Origin: Streptomyces yatensis
GTDB taxonomy: Bacteria > Actinomycetota > Actinomycetes > Streptomycetales > Streptomycetaceae
Length of the DNA: 64,000 bases
Assembly (NCBI RefSeq): GCF_018069625.1
Contig: NZ_CP072941.1
Location: forward strand, 124,001-188,000
Direction: 5' to 3'
Shown: one piece after another, positions 17,667 through 25,175 of the stretch
Layout of the letters: each line of letters starts with the position of its first letter
Position numbering within the stretch: position 1 is the stretch's first letter
Translations under genes and position numbers: made by a program
Notes under the pieces: model-generated
Seen by the model: only the letters and a program-made list of their open reading frames with translations
Database searches by the model: none
Told to the model about the DNA's origin: nothing

Positions 17667-17795
17667 TCAGTGACGGCCGTGCGCGGTGTCCGATGCTCCG
17701 CCGAAGAGCCGAGCCACAGCCCGGAAAGGCAACGTGACGACGGTGGCGATGGCCCCACCGATGGCCCGGATGACATCTGCAATCGCCCTGAACAT
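17667..17795 (-). CDS. Very small protein with an amphipathic LPFRA segment
   Basis: A 42-residue peptide, MFRAIADVIRAIGGAIATVV then TLPFRAVARLFGGASDTAHG. A strong GGAGG lies nine bases before the ATG at 17795, which supports real translation. The middle is hydrophobic and the flanks are basic, so it is likely membrane-associated. I recognise similar small peptides in Streptomyces but no function. Confidence 0.65.
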   Translation of the reverse strand: MFRAIADVIRAIGGAIATVVTLPFRAVARLFGGASDTAHGRH

Positions 17796-18150
17796 AAGTA
17801 CGAACCTCCATTGGGCCGCCGTGGCGAAGCCCTGGTGGCAACTGCCGCGGTATGGCCGCTCATCAAGCGCGTTCCCGATCATCAGGTGAGGAAACTGTGT
17901 CTCGCCGGGCGCTTCGAACAGATGTGGCGGACAGCCGCTGACCCGCTATGGCGACACCCGATTCAGGGATCTGGTGTCGAAATGTCTTGGCCCAGTTTCG
18001 CTACGGTACGCGCGAACTGGTCGGCTACCGATCCGGACCGGAGATCGTCAAGCCCCGCCAGGCCGGAAGGGAGGCCTTTGGCTCCATGGCGGATGGTTTG
18101 TGCGTGCCGCCATCGGGCACCCAGGGTATTCGGTTTCTCTTATCTGCCTA

Positions 18151-18532
18151 CGCCTCGATCGACAGCCTCGTCACCAATGCCGCCTTCCAGATGGCACAGT
18201 CCCAGGGTCTGGAAGACATCACCACCGAGCACTTCGACCGCGCGATGCGCACGGCAACGACCAAGGGCGCCATCGTGACCTTCACCCGGGGCCTCGCGGG
18301 GAACCTGGCGGAGCGCGGCATCCGTGTGAACGCCGTGGCCCCGGGCCCCGTGTGAACACCTCTGGTCCCCGCCACCTTGCCCGGCACCTCGAGGTTCGGC
18401 GAGCGAAGCCCTCCTCGGCACCCGGCCCAGCCCGCCGAGATGGCACCCGCGTACGTCTTCCTTGCCTCACAGCAGGCCAGCTATGTCACCGCCGAGATCC
18501 TCAACGCCACCGACGGCACATCCCTGCCCTGG
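18151..18532 (+). pseudogene. Short-chain dehydrogenase/reductase remnant
   Basis: The fragment starts in the middle of an SDR (IDSLVTNAAFQMAQSQGLED) and skips about 45 residues that should hold the catalytic Ser/Tyr region. It continues TTKGAIVTFTRGLAGNLAER and VNAVAPGPV, then meets an in-frame TGA at 18353 exactly where the family has GTG-TGG (VW). Reading past the stop in the same frame gives AQPAEMAPAYVFLASQQASY, the normal SDR C-terminus. The N-terminal NAD-binding half is absent. Loss of start, internal deletion and nonsense mutation show it is dead. Confidence 0.8.
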
Positions 18533-18659
18533 CATCGTCCGCCCTGGCCCGGTCATTCCCTCGCCCAGCCCCTCCTCGGCTTGGAGGGCCCGATGCCCAT
18601 GCGGCCGTTTTCCCGCTCACGCTCGGCATTCACCGGCCGCACGGACGTGAGTGCCCCGA

Positions 18660-18797
18660 TCACTCGCGCACGGCGGCGTCGCGGGCCGACTTGTGCCCCC
18701 TCCGCCCCTGGTAGCGGGGGTGGCGCAGGCGTCCGTCGCGGGTCCACTCGGTGAGGGCGATCTCGGCGACCGGTTCGGGCCGAACCGCCTCAGTCGA
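18660..18797 (-). pseudogene. C-terminal tail of an ATP-dependent DNA ligase (LigD-like)
   Basis: The minus strand reads VRPEPVAEIALTEWTRDGRL then RHPRYQGRRGHKSARDAAV to TGA at 18660, the end of the OB-fold domain of actinobacterial ATP-dependent ligases. Only about 45 codons remain and no start is present. A Ku gene lies 3 kb away, so this may be the residue of a former NHEJ ligase neighbour. Confidence 0.55.
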
Positions 18798-18951
18798 ACG
18801 CCACCTGCTCCGCTCCCCTGCGCGGGATGCGCACGCGTCATGCCGTGGTGGCGAGCCCCGGCGACGCAGCCGTCACCCGCCCCGGATCCTGCGAGAGGTT
18901 CCCTCGTGCACGCCTTCGTCGTGACAACGGCGAATGGCCGCCAGTGCCGGG

Positions 18952-19314
18952 TCAGCGCCCCTCATGCGACTCGGCGGCGAGGGTGGTTACGTGCCCGGCC
19001 TCCTGGTGCGCCAGGAGTGACAGCAGGTCTGCGACAGTGGCGCCGACATCTGCCGGATGACGCAGAGACGTGTCGGGCGCGATGCGGTAGACATTCGACC
19101 GGCCCTGCCGGACGTGGGTGAGGTATCCGCCCTCTTCGAGGTCGGCGATGATCTTCTGCACGGCGCGTTCAGTGAGCTGGCAGCGAGCCGCCATGTCGCG
19201 GACACGGATCGTGTGATCTTCAAAGATCGCGATCAGTACCCGGGCATGGTTGGTCAAGAACGTCCAGCCTGCATGCGGTTCCGGTGTTCGGTTCACCTCC
19301 CCACGATACGGCAT
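18952..19314 (-). CDS. Winged-helix transcriptional regulator (ArsR/MarR-like)
   Basis: A 120-residue DNA-binding protein. The helix-turn-helix lies at about residues 33-60 (IRVRDMAARCQLTERAVQKI), and a wing follows (GGYLTHVRQGRSNVYRI). The family is common in Streptomyces, often beginning TPEPHAGWTFLTNHARVL. ATG 19314 is used; a GTG at 19295 overlaps a GGGGAGG run and would leave no spacer. It is divergent from the STAS-ANTAR gene 110 bp away. Confidence 0.8.
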   Translation of the reverse strand: MPYRGEVNRTPEPHAGWTFLTNHARVLIAIFEDHTIRVRDMAARCQLTERAVQKIIADLEEGGYLTHVRQGRSNVYRIAPDTSLRHPADVGATVADLLSLLAHQEAGHVTTLAAESHEGR

Positions 19315-19424
19315 CTGATTCGCGCATTCAAAAACAGGAACTACATTTCATGTAATGGTTGACGTGAACCAGAGTTATGGTGATCCTGGGAGCACAGAGA
19401 CGACGGTATGCACCGGGAGCCCCC

Positions 19425-20240
19425 ATGTCCCATCAAACGACGACCCTTGCCCGAGACGAGGGGCCCTGCATGGAGTGCGTCACCGCTCTACAGGAAATGC
19501 AGCCGCCGGTGCCCGTGACACTGCATGTCGACGCGGTCGGCGACCGGCTCATCGTGACAGCGTCCGGCGAGTTCGACCTGGAGAGCGGTCAGGTACTGCA
19601 GCAGACGCTGAGCGATGCACTGGACCACGCTGTGGGCGGCCTGGAACTGGATCTCGCAGGAGTCGAGTTCTGCGACTGCTCCGCCCTCAACGTTCTGCTG
19701 CGCGTGCGCCACCGCGCCCTCCAGGCATCCAAGAGCTTCATCCTGTGTGCCACCAGCCCGGCCGTGGCCCGCCTGCTCGCCCTGACCAGCACCCTTCCAC
19801 TCTTCACCGCCGGAGAGGAGGGGACGGCCGAACATCTGGCCTCCTCACCCCATCCCACGTACGCCGAGACGGGAGATCCGCCCGATTGCGCCAGTGAGGA
19901 AGATGTCGTCGCAGCCATACAGCACACGCCGTCCCCGGAACGGCTGCCACGGATAGCAAAATCATCCGGCGACGATCAAGCGGTCGAGAACACCCAACTG
20001 CGTCGGGCCATGCAGACCCGGCCAACGATCGATATGGCTCGCGGCATCCTCATGGCATCGTTCCAGCTGACCAGCCAGCAGTCCTGGCAGGTACTGGTGA
20101 CCGCCTCCCAGCACAGCAACATCAAAGTGCGCCTGATCGCCGACGCACTCATGCAGACCTTCAACGGCCAAGCCCTGCCCGAACCCCTCGCCGATCACCT
20201 GGCTGCTGCGGTACGAGCACACGGTACCCCGGCCCAGTAG
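19425..20240 (+). CDS. STAS-ANTAR fusion protein (anti-sigma antagonist plus RNA-binding antiterminator domain)
   Basis: A 271-residue two-domain regulator. Residues about 28-125 form a STAS domain of the anti-sigma-factor antagonist type; the phosphorylation loop reads FCDCSALNVLLR, with Cys in place of the first Ser of the DSSG motif. Residues about 195-250 form an ANTAR domain (RPTIDMARGILMASFQLTSQ), which binds paired hairpins in nascent RNA. A polar linker joins them. ATG 19425 follows GGGAG with five bases between. STAS domains respond to an anti-sigma kinase, so this design could link partner switching to transcription antitermination. It stands alone, next to a winged-helix regulator on the other strand. 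Confidence 0.87.
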   Translation: MSHQTTTLARDEGPCMECVTALQEMQPPVPVTLHVDAVGDRLIVTASGEFDLESGQVLQQTLSDALDHAVGGLELDLAGVEFCDCSALNVLLRVRHRALQASKSFILCATSPAVARLLALTSTLPLFTAGEEGTAEHLASSPHPTYAETGDPPDCASEEDVVAAIQHTPSPERLPRIAKSSGDDQAVENTQLRRAMQTRPTIDMARGILMASFQLTSQQSWQVLVTASQHSNIKVRLIADALMQTFNGQALPEPLADHLAAAVRAHGTPAQ

Positions 20241-20490
20241 ACAGCACGCCCAAATCCCACTGAAACCTCTTCCTCGGCATAGGCAACGTCCGGAACACCA
20301 TCACCTCCCGACGCGTCGCGCGACGCAGCCGAAGCCGGCCGCCGCTGGTCGTGTCGCTCCAGCTCTCATAAGCGACGCCCAAGGCGAGTGTCCAGTTCGG
20401 CGAGGCGGTCAGGGTAAAGCGGTTGCCCGCGGGCGGCTGCTGACGATCATCACCGATGGCTGGTGAACTTTTCGCTGCGAGGGGGCTGCG
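20241..20490. other. Stretch without a supported gene
   Basis: The minus strand contains a protein-like run (NRFTLTASPNWTLALGVAYE at about 20430-20370), but without a start, ribosome site or recognisable family. It is probably another fragment. Confidence 0.4.
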
Positions 20491-20757
20491 GTGACGATCG
20501 TGACGAGGGCTGACTGCTTCGATCCAGCTCGCCTGGAGGAGGCCGTTTCCCGAGCGGCAGGAGGGATCCCGAGCGGCAGGAGGGAAAGGGTTCTCCGGCA
20601 CGGTCCGCGTCACGCGGCACGGGGAGCCGGTATCCACCCGCGCGTTCGGGATGGCGTCACGGCGATGGTCCATACCGAACACGCGCGACACGCGCTTCCG
20701 CGTGGCGTCGGTGCCCAAGATGTTCACAGCGGTGGCCGTCCTGCAGCTCGTCGACCA
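20491..20757 (+). pseudogene. N-terminal fragment of a beta-lactamase-type serine hydrolase
   Basis: GTG 20491 opens a frame that, after one frameshift near 20590, reads GTVRVTRHGEPVSTRAFGMA and then FRVASVPKMFTAVAVLQLVD. The SxxK motif (SVPK) marks the class C beta-lactamase/esterase family. The rest of the domain is missing: the sequence switches to a TetR C-terminus at about 20757. A nearly perfect tandem GAGCGGCAGGAGGGA at 20554-20585 lies at the frameshift. Confidence 0.6.
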
Positions 20758-20930
20758 CCGGACTCGACGGCGTCGACGTCCTCGCCCTGATCAACCAGAT
20801 CGCCATGACCTGGGCAGGCCAGCCCGAAATCGCCGCCGCTGCCGCAGACCAGGCCGTGGACCCCTCTATCACCGCCCGCCGCGCCGCACTGGTGACCGCC
20901 GTCGAGCGCATGTTCCCTCGCCCGGACTGA
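20757..20930 (+). pseudogene. C-terminal fragment of a TetR regulator
   Basis: The frame gives LDGVDVLALINQIAMTWAGQ and VDPSITARRAALVTAVERMF ending RPD at TGA 20930. This is the end of a TetR ligand-binding domain. The HTH is gone, and the fragment is joined directly to the serine hydrolase fragment, so one deletion removed the parts between. Confidence 0.6.
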
Positions 20931-20975
20931 GACCAACGCCCAAACCGTTTGGTTTGACGCACGCCTCCGGGTGCG

Positions 20976-21070
20976 TCCGTTGAAGATGACCTGGTGGACG
21001 AACGCGCGGTCCGCTGGCGCGGGAGTGATGACGTCGAGCCCGCGGCCAGCCAGGCGGTCGGTGATGGCGG
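20976..21070 (-). pseudogene. Fragment resembling an Asp/Glu racemase C-terminus
   Basis: The minus strand reads ITDRLAGRGLDVITPAPADR followed by AFVHQVIFNG, which resembles the loop-plus-helix near the end of aspartate/glutamate racemases (ADRxxVHxVIY). The match is short and no start or stop is preserved. Confidence 0.35.
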
Positions 21071-21188
21071 TGGCCATCCGGATGGCGGTAGCAGCCCTCG
21101 TCAACGGCTGTGCCAGCCAGGAGTTCGGCGACACTCGACAGACGCGCCGTCCGGGGTCAACCCCCGAAGGACTTCCGGAGCCGACCAC

Positions 21189-21662
21189 TTAGCGTGGCAG
21201 CGCCTTGTCCGGGCGGCAGACGTCGCATGTCGCGATGTCCGGATGGGCCTGACTCTCGACCGCTTCGCGGGTGGGAATGAGTGTGTGCTCGTTGCGGACC
21301 TGCCAGCAGTCGCGGCGGTGAAGGCGCCGGGAGGGGGCATCTTCGGTGTACTGATGGAGCCGCTCAATCGCCCACTGGCGACCCGCGATCGCCCCGTCCG
21401 TCGACACGAGCGAGTAGTCCTCGCCCGGGATTTCGGCGATCCGCTCGGACTCGACGCTGATCGGGGTCGGGGCGCCCATCATCTTCGTGGCGCCATCAGC
21501 CGCTTCGTGCCGCGCGGGGAGGATGGCCTCGCACTCATACCACCAGCGGCCGTCCCTTGATCGATGGCGGGCAGTGACCACGACGTCCAGTTTCTGACCG
21601 TCCGGCATCGTCGCCCTGGCCCACGGCCCGGCCTTCGACCGCCACTCCTCCTCAACACTCAC
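21189..21662 (-). CDS. DUF6233 domain protein
   Basis: A 157-residue protein of the Streptomyces DUF6233 type. The first half carries the barrel-like segment VTARHRSRDGRWWYECEAIL; the second carries RRLHRRDCWQ and ATCDVCRPDKAL, whose two cysteines could bind a metal. Function is unknown, but the family often sits near mobile elements. GTG 21662 is the only start compatible with its length. It is divergent from the Ku gene 104 bp away. Confidence 0.75.
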   Translation of the reverse strand: MSVEEEWRSKAGPWARATMPDGQKLDVVVTARHRSRDGRWWYECEAILPARHEAADGATKMMGAPTPISVESERIAEIPGEDYSLVSTDGAIAGRQWAIERLHQYTEDAPSRRLHRRDCWQVRNEHTLIPTREAVESQAHPDIATCDVCRPDKALPR

Positions 21663-21766
21663 CGTTCGATTCTAGTTCGAATACAGGGATGCGGCCTGCC
21701 CCAGGGCATCACCGCCACACCTCGCATACGCTGGGAAACCCCAGGGGGGTGCCTGTGGAGGTAGCC

Positions 21767-22660
21767 ATGCGCCCCGTATGGAGCGGAGCGGTCAGCTTCG
21801 GCTTGGTGACGATTCCGATCAAGATGTATTCGGCAACGGAAGATCATTCGATCCGGTTCCGGCAGATCCACATGCCCGACCACGGCCTCGTCCGAAACCG
21901 CAAGGTCTGCGAGATCGAAGACCGCGAACTCGCCCCGGACGAGATCGGCCGCGCCTACGAGGTCTCGCGCGACCAGCTCGTCCCCATCAGCGACGAAGAC
22001 CTCGACCAGCTGCCCCTGCCGACCGCGAAGGCGATCGATGTGCAGGCCTTCGTGCCCGAGGAGCGGCTCGACGCCATCCGCTATGGCAAGCCCTACTACC
22101 TCGAGCGAGACGGGGTCGTGGCCACCAAACCGTATGTACTGCTGCGCGAGGCGCTCAAAAGGAGCGACAAGGTGGCCGTGGCGAAGTTCGCCTTCCACGG
22201 GCGCGAGCGCCTCGGCGCGCTCAGGGTCGTCGGCGACGCGATCGTCCTCCAGGTCATGCACTGGGACGACGAAATCCGATCGGCCGACGGCATCGCGCCC
22301 AGTGGTGTCGAGGTCTCCGACTCCGAGGTCGACGAAGCCATGGCTCTGATGGACGCCATCGGGCCCACCGACATCAGCCAGTACAAGGACCAGTACCGCG
22401 AAGCGATGGAAGCGATCATCCGAGCCAAAGCCGAAGGCGCCGAGCCACCCCATATGGAGGCGCCGGCCGAACCCAGGGCCAAGGTCGTGGATCTGATGTC
22501 CGCCCTCCAGGACAGCGTGCGGGCCGCCAAGCAGGCCCGCGGCGAGGGAGCGGGCGAAGGCGAGGTCCGGGAGATGCGGCCCAAGAAGAAGGCCCCCGCC
22601 AAGAAGGCGACAAAGAAGACCGCCAAAAAGGCTCCGGCGACAAAGCGGCCCGCGTCCTGA
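21767..22660 (+). CDS. ku: Ku protein for non-homologous end joining
   Basis: A 297-residue DNA end-binding protein. The bacterial Ku core runs from MRPVWSGAVSFGLVTIPIKM to about residue 250, with VREALKRSD-type bridging segments (YVLLREALKRSDKVAVAKFA). The C-terminus is an extended lysine-rich tail (PKKKAPAKKATKKTAKKA) that binds DNA non-specifically, as in other Streptomyces Ku proteins. The ATG at 21767 follows GGAGGTAGCC, an ideal ribosome site, so the GTG at 21755 is rejected. Ku forms a ring on double-strand ends and recruits a ligase. No intact ligase gene is in the window, only a ligase tail at 18.7 kb. Confidence 0.93.
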   Translation: MRPVWSGAVSFGLVTIPIKMYSATEDHSIRFRQIHMPDHGLVRNRKVCEIEDRELAPDEIGRAYEVSRDQLVPISDEDLDQLPLPTAKAIDVQAFVPEERLDAIRYGKPYYLERDGVVATKPYVLLREALKRSDKVAVAKFAFHGRERLGALRVVGDAIVLQVMHWDDEIRSADGIAPSGVEVSDSEVDEAMALMDAIGPTDISQYKDQYREAMEAIIRAKAEGAEPPHMEAPAEPRAKVVDLMSALQDSVRAAKQARGEGAGEGEVREMRPKKKAPAKKATKKTAKKAPATKRPAS

Positions 22661-22740
22661 CCCCTTCCTGCGTCACTCGCCGAAGCATGGGCATACGAGG
22701 GTGGACCTGAGGGGGGGGACCCTCCCCAAGGAGTACCGCC

Positions 22741-23025
22741 ATGATCAAGAAGCTGCACGACATCGGCCTGCGCTCGGAGCACGCCTACACCGCCGCCGTC
22801 GCCTCCATCGGCCTGTCGGTCTTCACCTGGGCCACCTCCCTCCGCGCCGAACCCGGAACCGGCCTCGACCGCGCCGACCGGTGGGGCATCTTCGTCGGAG
22901 AGTGGGCGCCCACGTTCTTCTGCCTCGGCCTCGCCCTGTCCCATTACGAGCAGGAAGAAGGCTCGCTGATGGGCAAGGCACACACCGACGGCGAGCGGCA
23001 GCGGCAGATGGCGGGCGCCCCCTAG
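22741..23025 (+). CDS. Small membrane protein of unknown function
   Basis: A 94-residue protein beginning MIKKLHDIGLRSEHAYTAAV. Two hydrophobic segments are visible (SIGLSVFTWATSL and FVGEWAPTFFCLGLALS), and the C-terminal tail is charged. AAGGAG stands nine bases before the ATG. It is conserved-looking but unnamed. Its stop TAG (23023) coincides with the terminal sequence of an insertion element (TAGGGCGTG), so the natural C-terminus may have been trimmed. Confidence 0.7.
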   Translation: MIKKLHDIGLRSEHAYTAAVASIGLSVFTWATSLRAEPGTGLDRADRWGIFVGEWAPTFFCLGLALSHYEQEEGSLMGKAHTDGERQRQMAGAP

Positions 23026-23311
23026 GGCGTGTATCGAATGTGCTGGCCACAGCCACTCGTTGATGGCCGCGACGAGGGGCCCGGCACTCCCGTCGTCATC
23101 ACCGGTCACCGGGCCGCCCGCGAACGCCGCCTCGCCGCCTCGCAGATGGGGCGAACGGGCCGGTGGCCCGCGAACGCGCGGCGAACGAACACGGCTCCGC
23201 CGACCTGAAGCACTGGCGGATCCCCGCCAGGCTCCCCATCGCGCCCTCGTCATGCGACCGGGGTACTGCGGGCCCTCCTCGTACGCACCAGAGTCCAAAT
23301 CTCCCGCTGGC
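23026..23311. pseudogene. Remnants of two transposases
   Basis: On the minus strand 23100-23030 reads LVAAINEWLWPAHSIH, the tail of an IS5-type transposase, next to the IS terminus GGGCGTGTATCGAA. On the plus strand 23163-23310 reads NEHGSADLKHWRIPARL and, after a frameshift, VLRALLVRTRVQISRW, the end of a different DDE transposase. Neither retains a catalytic core. Confidence 0.55.
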
Positions 23312-23340
23312 TGCCGGTCACGGCGGGGCCGTGACCGGCA
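23312..23340 (-). terminator. Rho-independent-like terminator of the VOC gene
   Basis: A perfect 13-bp stem (TGCCGGTCACGGC / GCCGTGACCGGCA) around a GGG loop lies 18 bp past the VOC stop codon. There is no clear U-run, as is usual in Streptomyces. Confidence 0.7.
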
Positions 23341-23358
23341 ACTTCGCGTCCACACCGT

Positions 23359-23742
23359 TCACTGGGTCGGGGTGGCCCAGTCGACCAGCTGGATGATCAC
23401 GCCGTTCGGGTCGGTCACCTGGAAGAGACGCTCCCCCCACGGCTCTTCTCGCAGCGGCATGGTGATGGCAACCTGCTCGTTCTGCAGCCGCTCGTACTCG
23501 GCCTCCAGATCGGTCACGGTGAAGGCCACGATGAGCCCGGCAGCGTGCTGGTCCCGGAAGCCTTCGGGCAGGACCTCGCTCCCGCGCCGCAGAAAGATCA
23601 CGTTGGCTGCGTCCTCGCGGAGGAGGGAGGAGAAGCCGTCCGCAGCGGCAGCCTCGTGGAAGGCGAAGTGCTTGGTGAGGAACTGGGCGGAGGCGGCGAC
23701 ATCGTCGACGTTCAGGGATATGGCGGTGGCGGTGATCTGCAC
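23359..23742 (-). CDS. VOC (glyoxalase/bleomycin resistance) family protein
   Basis: A 127-residue metal-dependent enzyme or binding protein with the paired beta-alpha-beta-beta-beta units of the VOC fold: VQITATAISLNVDDVAASAQ at the start and WGERLFQVTDPNGVIIQLVD at the end, where the last E/Q side chain would bind metal or ligand. GTG 23742 is selected because GGAG is six bases upstream; a longer frame from 23793 adds only a proline-rich tail. The gene faces a TetR regulator over 150 bp containing a repeated operator-like motif, so it is probably TetR-controlled. Confidence 0.82.
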   Translation of the reverse strand: MQITATAISLNVDDVAASAQFLTKHFAFHEAAAADGFSSLLREDAANVIFLRRGSEVLPEGFRDQHAAGLIVAFTVTDLEAEYERLQNEQVAITMPLREEPWGERLFQVTDPNGVIIQLVDWATPTQ

Positions 23743-23801
23743 GTCCTGCTCCAGGGGTGGGCGGGCCGATGAGTCCGGCAGCGAGCCGATCACATCGAGT
23801 G

Positions 23802-23825
23802 ACTCTATACATAGTACTCTATACA
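23802..23825. promoter_or_regulatory. Repeated AT-rich operator-like motif between VOC and TetR genes
   Basis: ACTCTATACA occurs twice in direct orientation (23802-23811 and 23816-23825) around AGTA. The patch is strikingly AT-rich for this genome and overlaps likely -10 elements (TATACA, TATACAG), so it is probably the binding site of the adjacent TetR protein. Confidence 0.6.
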
Positions 23826-23893
23826 GCGTATGGAGTTAGAATCCCAGGTCCCGACCCGAGTTGCGCGCAAGAGTCCGCGAGAGAATGTGAGCC

Positions 23894-24694
23894 ATGGTTA
23901 AAGCGAAGGACCGCACCGGCGCAGGCGACCCGGCACGCACACTCGAACTGCTGTGGCGCGAGGCAGGACACAACGTCTCCAGACGCGGGCCGAAGCAGCA
24001 GCTCAGCATCGACACCGTCGTACAGACCGCTATCGAGCTCGCCGACCGCGACAGCCTGGACACGCTCACCATGCGTCACCTCGCCCAGGAACTCGGCGTG
24101 ACCCCGATGACGCTCTACACCTATGTCCCGGGCAAGGCTGAGCTCCTGGACCTCATGCTCGACACCGTCTACCAGGAGATGCCCCGCACCGAGCATCTCC
24201 CGGACACCTCCTGGTGCACCCGTGTCACGACCGTCGCCCACGAGAACCGGGTCCTGTTCCAACAACACCCCTGGGTCGCCACCCTGCCCACCACTCGCCC
24301 TGCCCTCGGGCCCGGCCTGATGGGCAAGTACGAGCACGAACTGGGCGCCTTCGAGGGAACCGAGCTCGACGACATCGAGAGGGACGCCGCGCTCACCCAT
24401 CTCCTCGCCTTCGTCCAGTCCACGGCCCGCACGGCATCCGACACCCAAGCCGCCTACGGCGACAGCGCCATGTCAGACGAGCAGTGGTGGTCCGCCAACG
24501 CTCCCCTCCTGGCCCGTGTTTTCGACCCCGCCCGCTACCCCCTCGCCACCCGCGTCGGCAGCGCGGCCGGCGCGGCCCACCAGGGCGCCTACAACCCCGA
24601 CCACGCCTTCGACTTCGGGCTGCGCTGCGTACTCGAAGGCTTCGCCGCACTCATCGAGAAGACCGAGCCCCGAACCCAGACCAAGGACCGTTAG
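23894..24694 (+). CDS. TetR family regulator with a TetR_C_1-type ligand domain
   Basis: A 266-residue repressor. The DNA-binding domain is at about residues 38-85 (LSIDTVVQTAIELADRDSLD; LGVTPMTLYTYVPGKAELL), and a longer C-terminal half resembles tetracycline-repressor-like TetR_C_1 domains (LLAFVQSTARTASDTQAAYG). ATG 23894 is the start. The stop TAG (24692) lies inside the TAGGGCGTG terminus of an insertion remnant, so the last residues (KTEPRTQTKDR) may not be original. It is divergent from the VOC gene and probably represses it. Confidence 0.85.
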   Translation: MVKAKDRTGAGDPARTLELLWREAGHNVSRRGPKQQLSIDTVVQTAIELADRDSLDTLTMRHLAQELGVTPMTLYTYVPGKAELLDLMLDTVYQEMPRTEHLPDTSWCTRVTTVAHENRVLFQQHPWVATLPTTRPALGPGLMGKYEHELGAFEGTELDDIERDAALTHLLAFVQSTARTASDTQAAYGDSAMSDEQWWSANAPLLARVFDPARYPLATRVGSAAGAAHQGAYNPDHAFDFGLRCVLEGFAALIEKTEPRTQTKDR

Positions 24695-24960
24695 GGCGTG
24701 CTTCGGAAGTGGATCTTAAGGTGAGATGATCTTGCCTTGTGACACGTGGAGATCTGACGGATGCGCAGTGGGCCCGCCTGGAGTGCTTGTTACCCAAGGG
24801 CAAGAAGCCGGGGCGTCCATCGATATGGACCAGACGGCAGCTGTAGGAACCGCGCCTACCTGCGACGACGCGGAATCCGCTGCACCATCCCGGACAAGGC
24901 CGACCAGGCAGCCAATCGCAATACGGGTCGCGAACCACGCGGATGCCGACCGCGGCCTCA
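24694..24960 (+). pseudogene. IS5-type transposase remnant with internal deletion
   Basis: The terminus GGGCGTGCTTCGGAAGTGGA is followed by a GTG start (24739) and TRGDLTDAQWARLECLLPKG, the transposase N-terminus. After about 35 codons it jumps to RNRAYLRRRGIRCTIPDKAD, which belongs in the middle of the protein, and then loses frame. The catalytic residues are missing. Confidence 0.75.
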
Positions 24961-25175
24961 GGCCGGCTCTGAGGGAACGGCGCCCTCACCGCCTGCCGCT
25001 CCGCGCGGCGGCCCATTGCCTCGCGGTCGCGAGAGGCGCGCCCCCCGGTCGCGCACCTCGTCCGGAACGCCCGCTGGAGTCCGGACCGCCAGAACCCCCT
25101 ACGGTCCGCAGTGGCCCCGTGCCCGGTGGGGGGTACTCACACCGGGCGGCTCCTCTCGCGCGGGCCTGAGGCCGT
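24961..25175. other. No supported gene
   Basis: GC-rich sequence between a transposase remnant and a truncated methyltransferase; no frame is protein-like. Confidence 0.5.
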
